NCBI GenBank assembly: GCA_022827055.1
Contig: JAJDTR010000046.1
Span: 1 to 64,000, forward strand
DNA length: 64,000 nucleotides
Source: Candidatus Poribacteria bacterium
GTDB lineage: Bacteria > Poribacteria > WGA-4E > JAJDTR01
Direction of reading: 5' to 3'
Part shown: in pieces, positions 44,061 through 53,108 of the stretch
How the letters are laid out: the number at the start of each line of letters is the position of its first letter
Numbering within the stretch: the stretch's first letter is position 1
Position numbers and translations under genes: made by a program
Notes under the pieces: model-generated
Databases searched by the model: none
The model's input: only the letters and a program-made list of their open reading frames with translations
What the model was told of the DNA's origin: nothing

Positions 44061-44810
44061 TCAATCCGCATCCGAGTTTGCCTTTAGGGAATAAACTTCT
44101 TCTAAGAATACGTCGTAATCTATTTGGTCGTTGTCCGTCATTCTTTGGGCAACGGGCGTTCCTATCGTTCGGGCAAGTTGCAGCCGACGCAATCTTGGAA
44201 GGCTTGCCCGGCGTGAAAGATACTCTCGTATCGCAGTCAGTTCGGCCTCCGTCACGCGCTCAGGTTTAATCCAATCCGCATAAACAAACGTTGACTTTTT
44301 AACAGCCTGAGTTTTCTCCGGACGGAGGGACGCCTTGGCGCCCTCCTTAACAACGAGCGTGCCGGCAGCCAAGTCACCCAGCCGCTGCCAGTTTTTGTTC
44401 AACAGCATGGTAAGTAACCCGGCGCCGTAGGCAAACGGAAGCATATCGACAATCCGCACTATATTTCGAATTGCGGAATCTGAAAAACTAATCGGATACC
44501 CTTGTGCTTTGATAACCCGCAAGCCAAGAGCACGTTTACCCGGTGATTGGCCATTCGTCGCAATCTCGAACACCATATAGTAGCCCCATTGGAGCACGAA
44601 GGTAGCAATCCCTGCAAGCGCCGCTAGCCAGTTGCCAAAACTTTCATCTAGGTCGAGTATAGCACGTAGGATAACGTAATAACCTACTGCCAAGACTGGG
44701 ATCAGCAGAGCGAGATCGATAAGTGCGGCATAAAAACGCGAACCGATGCCTGCGACACTATAGCTGATTTTAATCTGTTCGGGAGTTTCAATAGACAAAT
44801 GGTCGCTCAT
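44061..44810 (-). CDS. RDD-family membrane protein
   Basis: A 249-residue membrane protein. The RDD core is present: G-S-R-F-Y-A-A-L-I-D at the first helix, then G-Q-S-P-G-K-R-A-L-G-L-R-V, then Q-R-L-G-D-L-A-A-G-T-L-V-V. Three or four helices are followed by a cytoplasmic C-terminal region. RDD proteins are poorly understood; some affect ion homeostasis. It is divergent from the SpoIIM-like gene 214 bases away, and RDD, SpoIIM-like, MoxR and DUF58 genes commonly cluster. Here MoxR and DUF58 are about 15 kb away. Confidence 0.85.
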   Translation of the reverse strand: MSDHLSIETPEQIKISYSVAGIGSRFYAALIDLALLIPVLAVGYYVILRAILDLDESFGNWLAALAGIATFVLQWGYYMVFEIATNGQSPGKRALGLRVIKAQGYPISFSDSAIRNIVRIVDMLPFAYGAGLLTMLLNKNWQRLGDLAAGTLVVKEGAKASLRPEKTQAVKKSTFVYADWIKPERVTEAELTAIREYLSRRASLPRLRRLQLARTIGTPVAQRMTDNDQIDYDVFLEEVYSLKANSDAD

Positions 44811-44889
44811 GTCGGTCGTGGGATTCTTGATTTGAAACGTCAGGATTTACGCGAGTTGTGCCGGTTAATAATAGAGATGATGGGGTAAA

Positions 44890-45000
44890 GTAATGAGTAA
44901 CACGTGATGTATAATTAATTCTCTTACGTATTACGATCAAGCGAGTGGACAGCGAGTGCGATAGAAGATCCCATTACGTTTTACGCATTACGTATGCTAA
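44890..45000. repeat. AT-rich repeat array between RDD and SpoIIM-like genes
   Basis: Contains AGTAACACGTGATGTA, TTACGTATTACGATCAA and CATTACG…GCATTACGTA units like those at 15965-16028, separated by a GAGCG…GATAGAA segment that recurs at about 31280 and 61765. Confidence 0.45.
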
Positions 45001-45024
45001 GACAAATCCGCCGAAGATAGCAAT

Positions 45025-46005
45025 ATGACGCGAGACGAATTTCTCAATAAGAAACAGCCAATCTGGTCAGAATTAGAGCGCGCGCTAAGGCGTACCCGGC
45101 GCCACCGTGCCAACAAAATGTCTCCGACGCAACTCGATCGAATGGGCTATCTATATCGACGCGTCACTTCGGATCTGGCGGTTGCCCGCCGCGATTTTCC
45201 CGATGATCGATGTGTCCCGTATCTCAATGCGCTTGCCTCCCGCGCCCATGCCGGTATCTACCAATCCTCCCCTTTGAAACGCAACACCATTCGTCATTTT
45301 TTCCTCGCCGGGTTCCCGGCACTTTTCAGAAGCAACCTCCGTGTCATCACCCCGGCATTTCTGATGTTTGTCGTAGGGTTTATCGTCGCATATTGGATCG
45401 CCTTGGAAAACCAGGGCCTTGCCGAAAAACTCGTGCCCCAGCACCTCGTCGAAACAATCCACGATAAGGAGATGTGGACGGATGTCCCGGCGCTTCAAAG
45501 AAATCTTTTCGCTTCATTTGTCATGACGAACAACATCAAAGTGGCTTTTGCGGCGTTCGCGCTTGGCGTCACGTTTATGATCGGCACGATGTATATTTTG
45601 GCTTTCAACGGTGTACTCATCGGCGCAGTCGCTGGACTATGCCACGTTCATGGGCTTGCTCTTCCACTATGGTCGTTTGTTTCGCCGCACGGTTATATCG
45701 AATTGACAACTATTTTTGTCGCAGGCGGCGCCGGGCTAAAAATGGGCTATGCCCTGATTGCGCCGGGTTTGTCGACCCGAAAACAGGCGTTGACCGATGC
45801 CGCGAAAGTCGCTGTTCAGCTCATCGGAGGGTGTGTTGTCCTGCTCGTCATCGCCGGTGTTATTGAAGGCTTCATATCCCCTTCGAGTTTGCCGCCAATC
45901 GTAAAAATCGGATTCGGATTCGCAACGGGTGTGCTGCTGTTTTGCTACCTCCTCCTAATGGGGCGCCCAAAAGGGAAGCCTATTCTGACCGGCAAATCCG
46001 ATTGA
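45025..46005 (+). CDS. SpoIIM-like (DUF95) membrane protein
   Basis: A 326-residue protein with a soluble helical N-terminal region (about 95 residues) and about six membrane helices. The pattern F-V-M-T-N-N-I-K-V-A-F-A-A-F-A-L-G, then N-G-V-L-I-G-A, then HGYIELTTIFVAGGAGL is that of the stage II sporulation protein M family. Most members are in non-sporulating bacteria, where they accompany RDD, MoxR and DUF58 genes and have no proven role. Nothing else here suggests sporulation. Confidence 0.87.
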   Translation: MTRDEFLNKKQPIWSELERALRRTRRHRANKMSPTQLDRMGYLYRRVTSDLAVARRDFPDDRCVPYLNALASRAHAGIYQSSPLKRNTIRHFFLAGFPALFRSNLRVITPAFLMFVVGFIVAYWIALENQGLAEKLVPQHLVETIHDKEMWTDVPALQRNLFASFVMTNNIKVAFAAFALGVTFMIGTMYILAFNGVLIGAVAGLCHVHGLALPLWSFVSPHGYIELTTIFVAGGAGLKMGYALIAPGLSTRKQALTDAAKVAVQLIGGCVVLLVIAGVIEGFISPSSLPPIVKIGFGFATGVLLFCYLLLMGRPKGKPILTGKSD

Positions 46006-46212
46006 GCCAGTGTCTATAGTTATTGTAACACGAGTTGCTCCTCAAAAGATTTCAGCCATGCACTGCCGTTTTTAATTGAGAATAGTTCATTAAATGCGGA
46101 GATTCCGTAGAGATCAAGCGTCTTCTGTAGGAGCGATCTCCTGGTCGCGACCGCCTATGCGCCGCAGGGCAAGTGTCACTCTACCGTGGGGATGCTTCTT
46201 TGCTGGCCGATG

Positions 46213-47283
46213 TCAACGGTTTCGCATTTCATCGGACCAATCCCGCCAGATGTCGCCATCTGTGTCATCCACCACGAGTGGGTCGGGAAGCGACTCGGGC
46301 GTTTTCTTGAATCCGTAAATTGTCGCTTGGCGGATAACGTCGCTAGACGCGTTCTGTCCCGCGATGTGTAGAATTTTGGTGTGCCACAGTATAACAGTAC
46401 CGGCAGGTCCATGGCAATCGAACGGTTGGGTATCCTCCTTGATCTGCCCAATCACAGGATCGGTATAACCCCCGGCCACCCGTACCGCCAAGTGTTTGTC
46501 CGTGTGTTTCTCGCCAGCTTTGAAAGCCTTCCACTGTTCCCGCCAGATCCGCGAGTGGCTCCTCGGCCAAACGGTAAATCCCCCGCAGTTCGGCGGCACA
46601 TCGGCGATGTATGCCGACATCTGCAGCCGCCACGTGCCGTAGCACGGACCGTCGGAGTGGGCGCCGCTGTAGTGAGGGGCGTGAGAAGGACTGTTCGGAA
46701 GCGTGCAATATAATCCGCGAGTCCCCTGCCCATTGAGCCACACCGGTCCGGTTTTAGGCAATCGCAGCGCGGGCTCTGTCGCGAAGCTGCCCTTTGCTGG
46801 AAAACCCATTGCGCCCCCCAGATGTGTATTCAGTCCTCCCACGGCGTCGTCACACATAAAGCACGGTCCGGTCGTATAACCAGATTTGTCAAGTCCGGCG
46901 GGCCACACCACTGTCCCCTTTCCAAGAAGCTGCTCCGCGACACGCCATAAGGCGCGGGGCGCCAGATTGAGCATCAATTCTGACGCCCCATTGCGGACAA
47001 CAAGCTGGTGTCCGCCCCCGCTAAGATACGGCTCGCCTCCGCCCTCGGGCCGCATTGACCGCAGCTTGGCGCTCTCCTTATCGGTGATAGGCTCCCATGT
47101 CGAAGGGTCATCCCTTTTCATACGCGGGAGCCGGGTTTGAATTACATCCCACATGTCGTCACGCGCCTGACGGCAGAGCGCGGGGTCGAGAACCCCTCTG
47201 AGAATTAGGAATCCGTCACGTTTGAACTGGGCGATCTGGTCTGCTGTCAGGGGTTTGATTGACTTAATGCCTTGGCTAGACAT
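46213..47283 (-). CDS. Phytanoyl-CoA-dioxygenase-like Fe(II)/2-oxoglutarate enzyme (PhyH)
   Basis: A 356-residue PhyH-family oxygenase. The N terminus Q-I-A-Q-F-K-R-D-G-F-L-I-L-R-G is typical. The iron ligands are H-S-D (G-A-H-S-D-G-P) and the distal histidine in K-I-L-H-I-A-G, followed by the 2-oxoglutarate-binding arginine in V-I-R-Q-A. The substrate is unknown; PhyH genes are strikingly abundant in Poribacteria. I chose the ATG at 47283 because AAGGA lies nine bases upstream; the frame is open to 47331. It stands alone between non-coding gaps. Confidence 0.85.
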   Translation of the reverse strand: MSSQGIKSIKPLTADQIAQFKRDGFLILRGVLDPALCRQARDDMWDVIQTRLPRMKRDDPSTWEPITDKESAKLRSMRPEGGGEPYLSGGGHQLVVRNGASELMLNLAPRALWRVAEQLLGKGTVVWPAGLDKSGYTTGPCFMCDDAVGGLNTHLGGAMGFPAKGSFATEPALRLPKTGPVWLNGQGTRGLYCTLPNSPSHAPHYSGAHSDGPCYGTWRLQMSAYIADVPPNCGGFTVWPRSHSRIWREQWKAFKAGEKHTDKHLAVRVAGGYTDPVIGQIKEDTQPFDCHGPAGTVILWHTKILHIAGQNASSDVIRQATIYGFKKTPESLPDPLVVDDTDGDIWRDWSDEMRNR

Positions 47284-47607
47284 CGTCGTTTTCCTTATAC
47301 GGTCGATGTGCTGAGTGGACATTTCTGACAATGCCCGTCGAGTTCACAAGCCTTGGCATTGCCCGGAGGATTAAGGAGAGATGTGTAAGGCATTTTTTCA
47401 AATCAAGAAAACTGAACATCAAGCCTTCACCCTCGTTATCATGGGAGTTCACGCCTCTCGTATCAAGCGACTATTTTAGCACTTCCGCCAAATCACATCA
47501 ATGCCGATTTCATCAAAGATCGGCACGTTCGGTCCAAGACGCGCAATGAATTGCGCTACTACAAACCGCCGATTCTTGTAACTTATGGGTTACAAATTAG
47601 TATTGAA
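47284..47607. other. Non-coding interval
   Basis: Separates the PhyH gene from the end of the sigma-WD40 gene. I see no gene, promoter of note or strong hairpin. Confidence 0.35.
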
Positions 47608-50600
47608 TCACAAATCTTCGACATTCCACACACGCATGGTCCCATCACGAGATGTCGAGACTAATTTTGTGCCATCGTGACTGAAGTCCACGGAACGGAT
47701 TCCCTCGCGATGCCCGGATAGTTCCGTGATGCGCTTCCACGTGTGGGTGCTAATGAGTTCGATAACATTATCTGTTCGCCCAACTGCCATCAAGGTCGTG
47801 TCCGGATTCAGGTCCAAGGGAATTGAATCTCCGATATGCGGCGCCTTCACCCGTTGATAACCGGGATTCAATTTTTTCGTGACCCTTCCGCTGGCAATAT
47901 CGAAGACCACAAAATCTCCCGACATCAAGCCTGTGAAAATTCGTTTTCCGTCCCTGCTGAATCGCAAAAACAGCGGCAAAGTGGTGTCCGGCGTGTTGGG
48001 GATTCGGAGTGCCTGTACCGACTCTCCGGTGTTGACATCCCAAATCCGAATGACGTCGAACACGCCACAAGCGAGGTGATTCCCGTCAGGGCTAAAAGCT
48101 AATGCGCTCACCAGTGCGAACCTGTCGTGTATTGGTTTGCTTCCGTACCCGAATACAGTGTTAAAATTGTCAAACTGATGCAATTTCTGGGGCTCCGAAA
48201 TATCCCACAGGCTTGCCAAACCGTTACGCTGTCCCACGGCAAGTTGCATTCCGTTTGGACTGAATTCCAGCACATGAAAGTCAAAGTCGGCCCTTAGACC
48301 ATGTCGGAAAAAGTGTTGTTCAATATCTGAGTCGGCTATCACCGAGTCAAAGAACGTAGAGCCAAGCCGAGGCGATATTCGTTGAACCACTTCGCGCTTC
48401 TGCGCGGACCAGACTAGCATTTCGTCTTTCACGAACTGTTTTTCAATAATGTCTTCGAGTCTAGCAAGTTCTTTCGCTGGGTCTACGGGATTTTCCAGGA
48501 CCTTGGCTGTCACGACACTCGCCACGATATCGTTTATCGGACTGACAACCGAAAATTTTATGTCGAAATGATTACCAAATACGTCTTCGTCAATTATGTC
48601 GCCTGTACTCGCCTTCCAAACTGACGTGCGCCAACCTTGGACAAGGATCGTGTCATTGTCGGACAAGAAATACGCGCCTCCGGGAAGTACGCCGTACTGA
48701 AGATTCACGCGCTCTTCCAATCTATTCGTCGCTACGTCCAGCACTTTGACCGCTCCCCCGTTGCTAATCAGCAAGTGAATGTCATCAAGGAACTGACTCA
48801 TCGCCCTATACTCGCCTGCGTGAACGGTATCGCCAGTTCTGAAGTCCCACACCATGCTCCCTAGTGCGAGGTAACGACTGTCAGACGAAAACGAGATTGA
48901 GGCTTTCCGTTTTGGCATGTGGACAGGTGTCAAGAAATTTGTCATCTTTTGCCGATCAGGAATCGTGAAGGTTTTTTCAACCTGCCAATCAAGTGTATCT
49001 ATCACATCAATGCGTTTGTCTCTCCACGCGCGGAACGCAAACCATTGACTTCCCGGGCTGTATGCAAAGGTCACTTCTGCGGTAGTGCCTTTGACGTTTA
49101 ATTCGTGTAGAATCTCTCCATCCTTCGGATTAAGGAAAACGAGTCTAGGCGGAGGCGGTTTTGGACGAGTCGAGTTAAATTTGTCATGTTCAAACATCAC
49201 CAGTTGCTCGCCATCGGGACTGTATTGCATAGCGTGAATAAGGAGGCCTTGGGTATCCGACCATTCAAACGAACGGAGTTCCTTTCCTGAAATGGGATCA
49301 ATGAATACGAGTTTGAAGGTATTTTCATTCAAACCTTGCCAAGGCAGCCCTAGGGCGACTTCTCTCATTTCCGGATGGGGTGCAATGTTGAGCTGGTCAG
49401 GCCATCGCCGCTGGTGTATAGCGTAAACGCTGAGCTTATCATCCGCTTCTCGTATGTCGAAAATACGGCGGCCATCTCGATGCCCAAGATGCCAACGTGG
49501 GGCACCTCGTGGAAAGTACGGGTTCTTCAGCCGAATGTCATGTTCCTCGAAAACGCGCTTCAAGTCACCGGACACGATTTTGTTATCAAGTTCAGTCGCA
49601 AACTCCAGCCCTATGTGGAACAAAAACGTGCTCTTAAGCGAATCAAGCGAATGCGTCGCAACCGCCCCTTGTTTCTCTATATCCCACACCTTTACCTGTT
49701 CACCGCCATTCCAGACCAAAAACCGACTATCCCGACTAAAGGTTGGAGACTCAATGTGTCCGGTGGTATCAACAGTTAGCGGTGGTTGGTTACCGTCGAG
49801 GCGGCGCAGTTCCAGTCCAAACGGTGTATGAATGGCAAACAGTTTTCCATCTGGGGAAGAAACAACATCTTCAACGCGACCGGTACCGATGACTTGCGCT
49901 GGCGACGTGCCGGTTTTGCCGCTATCACCTCGCTGTTCCCCCGTTTTTGCCGGTTTGGCTGACACGGTAATTCGCTTCTTCCGCTCGTCCGCTTGCGCTA
50001 TTTCAATATCTGAGTCGGCATCGACCAGCGACACATTCACACCCCCTTTGGACTCGTCGCTGTCTGTGCCCATTGGAAAGAGTCCTGCAGGCCCGCCGAA
50101 CAGCACAACGCTCAATACGGGCGCGACCGGTAATGGTGTGAACCGATGCGCCTTGGAAACAGGCGAATCAGCCCCAAACGGTTGGGGAAGTGAAGAAATT
50201 CTGTCCAAGATTGCAACACATAGATTGGGTTTGGTCGAGGAGTCGAAATACTCCTCAAATGTACCCTTTAGCCGCATACCGAGCCTCTGGCGTGCCCGAA
50301 ACAAACGCGCCTTTATCGCCTCGCGCGATGTCCCCACGAATTCCCCAATCTCCTTAAGCGAGAATCCACTAAAGTAGTGCATCAGTACGACCAATCGTTG
50401 CGATTCCGGTAACGCATCAATCTCCTTCTTAACCGTGAGTTGCGTTTCCAAATCGCTGCCGCGTGCTATCGTTGCTGTTTCAGCCTCGGATTCCAACGCT
50501 TCGTGCGATTGACGCTTGCGATGCCACATGCGGCACTCGTTCGAGGCGATGGTATACAACCAACTCCGAAAAGCATGCGGTGTTTTTAGTTGCGCAAGGT

Positions 50601-50778
50601 TGAGATACGCCTTTAGCAACACCTCCTGTGTTACGTCTTTCGCGTCCTCTTCGCTTCGAACCTGGTTCAGACAGTAGGCGTAGACGGCGCCTTGATAGCG
50701 GTCCACCAAAAAGACAAACGCATCTTTGTCCCCATCCAATACGGCTTTGACCAAACCGGCATCATCATCGTAACGCAT
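47608..50778 (-). CDS. ECF sigma factor fused to a long WD40-repeat region
   Basis: A 1056-residue fusion. Residues about 1-175 are a complete ECF sigma factor: region 2 (F-L-V-D-R-Y-Q-G-A-V-Y, E-E-D-A-K-D-V-T-Q-E-V, R-S-W-L-Y-T-I-A) and region 4 (L-P-E-S-Q-R-L-V-V-L-M-H-Y, F-S-L-K-E-I-G, REAIKARLFRARQRL). A short hydrophobic stretch follows (about 215-235, V-L-S-V-V-L-F-G-G-P-A-G-L-F). The rest, about 800 residues, holds degenerate WD40 repeats, clearest near the end (DGTKLVSTSRDGTMRVWNV). No anti-sigma gene is adjacent, so the propeller may be the sensor. GGGAGGAAATC precedes the ATG. Confidence 0.85.
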   Translation of the reverse strand: MRYDDDAGLVKAVLDGDKDAFVFLVDRYQGAVYAYCLNQVRSEEDAKDVTQEVLLKAYLNLAQLKTPHAFRSWLYTIASNECRMWHRKRQSHEALESEAETATIARGSDLETQLTVKKEIDALPESQRLVVLMHYFSGFSLKEIGEFVGTSREAIKARLFRARQRLGMRLKGTFEEYFDSSTKPNLCVAILDRISSLPQPFGADSPVSKAHRFTPLPVAPVLSVVLFGGPAGLFPMGTDSDESKGGVNVSLVDADSDIEIAQADERKKRITVSAKPAKTGEQRGDSGKTGTSPAQVIGTGRVEDVVSSPDGKLFAIHTPFGLELRRLDGNQPPLTVDTTGHIESPTFSRDSRFLVWNGGEQVKVWDIEKQGAVATHSLDSLKSTFLFHIGLEFATELDNKIVSGDLKRVFEEHDIRLKNPYFPRGAPRWHLGHRDGRRIFDIREADDKLSVYAIHQRRWPDQLNIAPHPEMREVALGLPWQGLNENTFKLVFIDPISGKELRSFEWSDTQGLLIHAMQYSPDGEQLVMFEHDKFNSTRPKPPPPRLVFLNPKDGEILHELNVKGTTAEVTFAYSPGSQWFAFRAWRDKRIDVIDTLDWQVEKTFTIPDRQKMTNFLTPVHMPKRKASISFSSDSRYLALGSMVWDFRTGDTVHAGEYRAMSQFLDDIHLLISNGGAVKVLDVATNRLEERVNLQYGVLPGGAYFLSDNDTILVQGWRTSVWKASTGDIIDEDVFGNHFDIKFSVVSPINDIVASVVTAKVLENPVDPAKELARLEDIIEKQFVKDEMLVWSAQKREVVQRISPRLGSTFFDSVIADSDIEQHFFRHGLRADFDFHVLEFSPNGMQLAVGQRNGLASLWDISEPQKLHQFDNFNTVFGYGSKPIHDRFALVSALAFSPDGNHLACGVFDVIRIWDVNTGESVQALRIPNTPDTTLPLFLRFSRDGKRIFTGLMSGDFVVFDIASGRVTKKLNPGYQRVKAPHIGDSIPLDLNPDTTLMAVGRTDNVIELISTHTWKRITELSGHREGIRSVDFSHDGTKLVSTSRDGTMRVWNVEDL

Positions 50779-51134
50779 GATTTCCTCCCTGAAAAGTTTG
50801 ATGATTAAATTTCAGCGAATAAGATGCGAGAAGTGCGGAAGTGGTTACGCCAAAAATGAAATTGTGGAGAGGCACAGCAAGTAAGCTGCTAGAAAAATGA
50901 GGGAATACGATTGCGTGAATCAGGATTTTCAGGATAAGGCAGTGATGAGAAATGTGAGCAACCGCTCGTCACGACGGAATTCTGTGGGGTGAGAAATCGT
51001 AGGCTGGAAGCAAGCCTTGCTTGAATTTGGTTAAAAACTTGCTTGAGAACTTCCTTGTAACCGTGTCATCTGCTTTAAGCCAAATGCCCAAAAATGGCGC
51101 TAGCATCAATTCAAACAGGCTCTGAAGTTATTCA
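50779..51134. other. Non-coding interval between zorD and the sigma-WD40 gene
   Basis: No gene seen. It should contain the promoter of the sigma-WD40 gene and the end of the Zorya transcript; I could not pick either with confidence. Confidence 0.35.
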
Positions 51135-53108
51135 TCATCTCTGTAACTCACAGAGATTAACTTCTGTCCACGTTACCGGGTTTCGCTTCAAACTTCGTTT
51201 CAACCATTTGCGCCCGTATATTTTCACATTATTTTCTTCGCCGTACTGGCGCGTTTGCCTAGTAAAATCGCGATTCGAAACGACAATTAGCTGGAGCGGC
51301 GAGCCGCATTTTTCCTCGTAAATCGGTTTTGCCGCGACAATCTCATCCACCGCATCACCTCCCGGTTTATTTCCTTCTTTACGTTGTTTGACCTGTATCA
51401 ACAATCCGTTGGTTTCTTCCTGGTCCTGATAAGCGATGACATCCGCCCCTTTGTCACCGGAATAGGGTGTTAATTCAACGCGAAAACCCTGCGCTTGAAA
51501 AAGGGCAGCAACGAAAGCCTCAAAGAATGCCGGATTAAGCGCGTCAGCCTTCTCTATGGTCAATGGTGGCCCATCTTGCGGTTGGGTTTGCGTTTGTCGT
51601 AGTTCATCCAGAATCTCTTTACGAGTGACTTCAGCTTGTTCAGTGGGAAACAGAGTGCCCTGTGAAAGTTGGCGTTTTCTCTCTAGCAGTTCGTGCAAAA
51701 TTATATCAAACGTCCGAAACTCGGGATGGGTTGCCATCGGTAGGTAAATATGTACGGGGCGCGTTTGTCCTATTCGGTAGACGCGGTCGCTCGCCTGATC
51801 CTCTTTGGCGGGATTCCACCAACGGCTATAGTGAATGACATGGTTAGCTTCTGTGATGTTTAGCCCAACACCGGCAGCGAGAGGGGACATGATGATAGCG
51901 TTGAAACCCGACGCGACTTGAAAACGATTAACGGCTTGTTGTCGGCTTAGCTTCATTGAATTCTCCCGTCGTGCGCTACCGGGAGTGTCACCATTCACGA
52001 TAGAGATGTCCGCCAATCCGAAGCGTTCTTGGATGACACGTTTCAACAGATGCTGTGTTTTCCGACGTTCTGCAAACAGAATCACCTTCTCTTCAGCATG
52101 AGCGATCTTTTTTAGAAGCTCTACTGTAACGAGCAATTTTGCCGATTGTTCAATTAACTCCGGAGTAGAAACGTTCTCCCATTCAGAATCGGCTAACAGC
52201 GGATGGTCGGATATGTCGCGCAACTGGTGAAGCACCCTCAAGATACTGTTCGGAGTCTGGGGTCCCTCTGACTCGCTCTCGTGCACGGATTGAAGCGCGG
52301 CCAAATAGCGATCAGCCTGACGCGATGGCATCTCCCGTTGGCACGCCTCGACATGGATGTGTTTTTGGGGAAGGTCATGAAGAATGTCGGTTTTTAGCCG
52401 TCTTTTGAAGTGAACTCCGATCCGTTTACGACTCTTATCTCCAAGTGCGCGAATGTCCGTATCGGGACGTTTAAGAGGATGGCAGAAGTTTCGATTGAAA
52501 TTTTTGGCGCTGTCAAGATAACCCGGCGCCACAAAATCCGTAATACACCACAAATCCATTAACGAGTTCTCAACTGGCGTACCCGTCAGCGCGAGCCGAA
52601 AATCGGTTTTAAGCGCTTTCACCGCGTTGGTGACCAATGTTCCCGGTGTCTTGATGCGCTGTGCTTCATCAATCACAACAGCAGCCCAAGGAATCAAGCC
52701 CAAATCCAACTGAAAATCGCGAACGGTTTCATAGGTAGTGAGCACCAGCTTGGCAGTACGGAGTCTGTCCACATCAAGTCCCCCGCGTCGTTGACGTAAT
52801 TCCGGGAATCGCTCTGCGCCTTCAATTTCCGGCATTTCGTAGCCAATTTCACGCTTAAAGGCTTGTAGTTCTTTTCCGTACAACGTAATGAAATCCAATG
52901 AGCCCCTATCAAAAAACTTCGGATATTCCGATTGCCAATTTTCCAATAGCGCAATGGGAGCAACTATCAGGTACGGTTGTTCAGAGCTATATTTTGCATG
53001 ATGCCATTCCAGAAAACAGAGCACTTGCAGTGTTTTGCCAAGTCCCATGTCGTCAGCGAGCAAACCGCCGGGATATTTTTTTCTCCCATAGTCGCTGTGC
53101 CCATGCAA
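51135..53108 (-). CDS. zorD: ZorD, C-terminal part: SNF2 helicase and Mrr-like nuclease
   Basis: A 657-codon frame continuing the broken zorD gene. It carries the SNF2 ATPase: Walker A L-L-A-D-D-M-G-L-G-K-T, Walker B V-V-I-D-E-A-Q, L-T-G-T-P-V-E-N and the motif VI segment Q-A-S-D-R-V-Y-R-I-G-Q-T. A C-terminal PDDEXK/Mrr-like nuclease follows (F-E-A-F-V-A-A-L-F, G-D-K-G-A-D-V-I-A-Y, L-L-I-Q-V-K-Q). In type I Zorya, ZorD is the effector that attacks invading DNA. The ATG at 53108 is only the first one in this frame. The true protein should enter from the upstream frame by a one-base shift at 53076-53082. Confidence 0.85.
   Translation of the reverse strand: MHGHSDYGRKKYPGGLLADDMGLGKTLQVLCFLEWHHAKYSSEQPYLIVAPIALLENWQSEYPKFFDRGSLDFITLYGKELQAFKREIGYEMPEIEGAERFPELRQRRGGLDVDRLRTAKLVLTTYETVRDFQLDLGLIPWAAVVIDEAQRIKTPGTLVTNAVKALKTDFRLALTGTPVENSLMDLWCITDFVAPGYLDSAKNFNRNFCHPLKRPDTDIRALGDKSRKRIGVHFKRRLKTDILHDLPQKHIHVEACQREMPSRQADRYLAALQSVHESESEGPQTPNSILRVLHQLRDISDHPLLADSEWENVSTPELIEQSAKLLVTVELLKKIAHAEEKVILFAERRKTQHLLKRVIQERFGLADISIVNGDTPGSARRENSMKLSRQQAVNRFQVASGFNAIIMSPLAAGVGLNITEANHVIHYSRWWNPAKEDQASDRVYRIGQTRPVHIYLPMATHPEFRTFDIILHELLERKRQLSQGTLFPTEQAEVTRKEILDELRQTQTQPQDGPPLTIEKADALNPAFFEAFVAALFQAQGFRVELTPYSGDKGADVIAYQDQEETNGLLIQVKQRKEGNKPGGDAVDEIVAAKPIYEEKCGSPLQLIVVSNRDFTRQTRQYGEENNVKIYGRKWLKRSLKRNPVTWTEVNLCELQR

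Noticed and set aside
45025-46005. Evidence of sporulation from the SpoIIM-like gene
   Set aside because: The family is widespread in non-sporulating Gram-negatives and nothing else in the window relates to spores.
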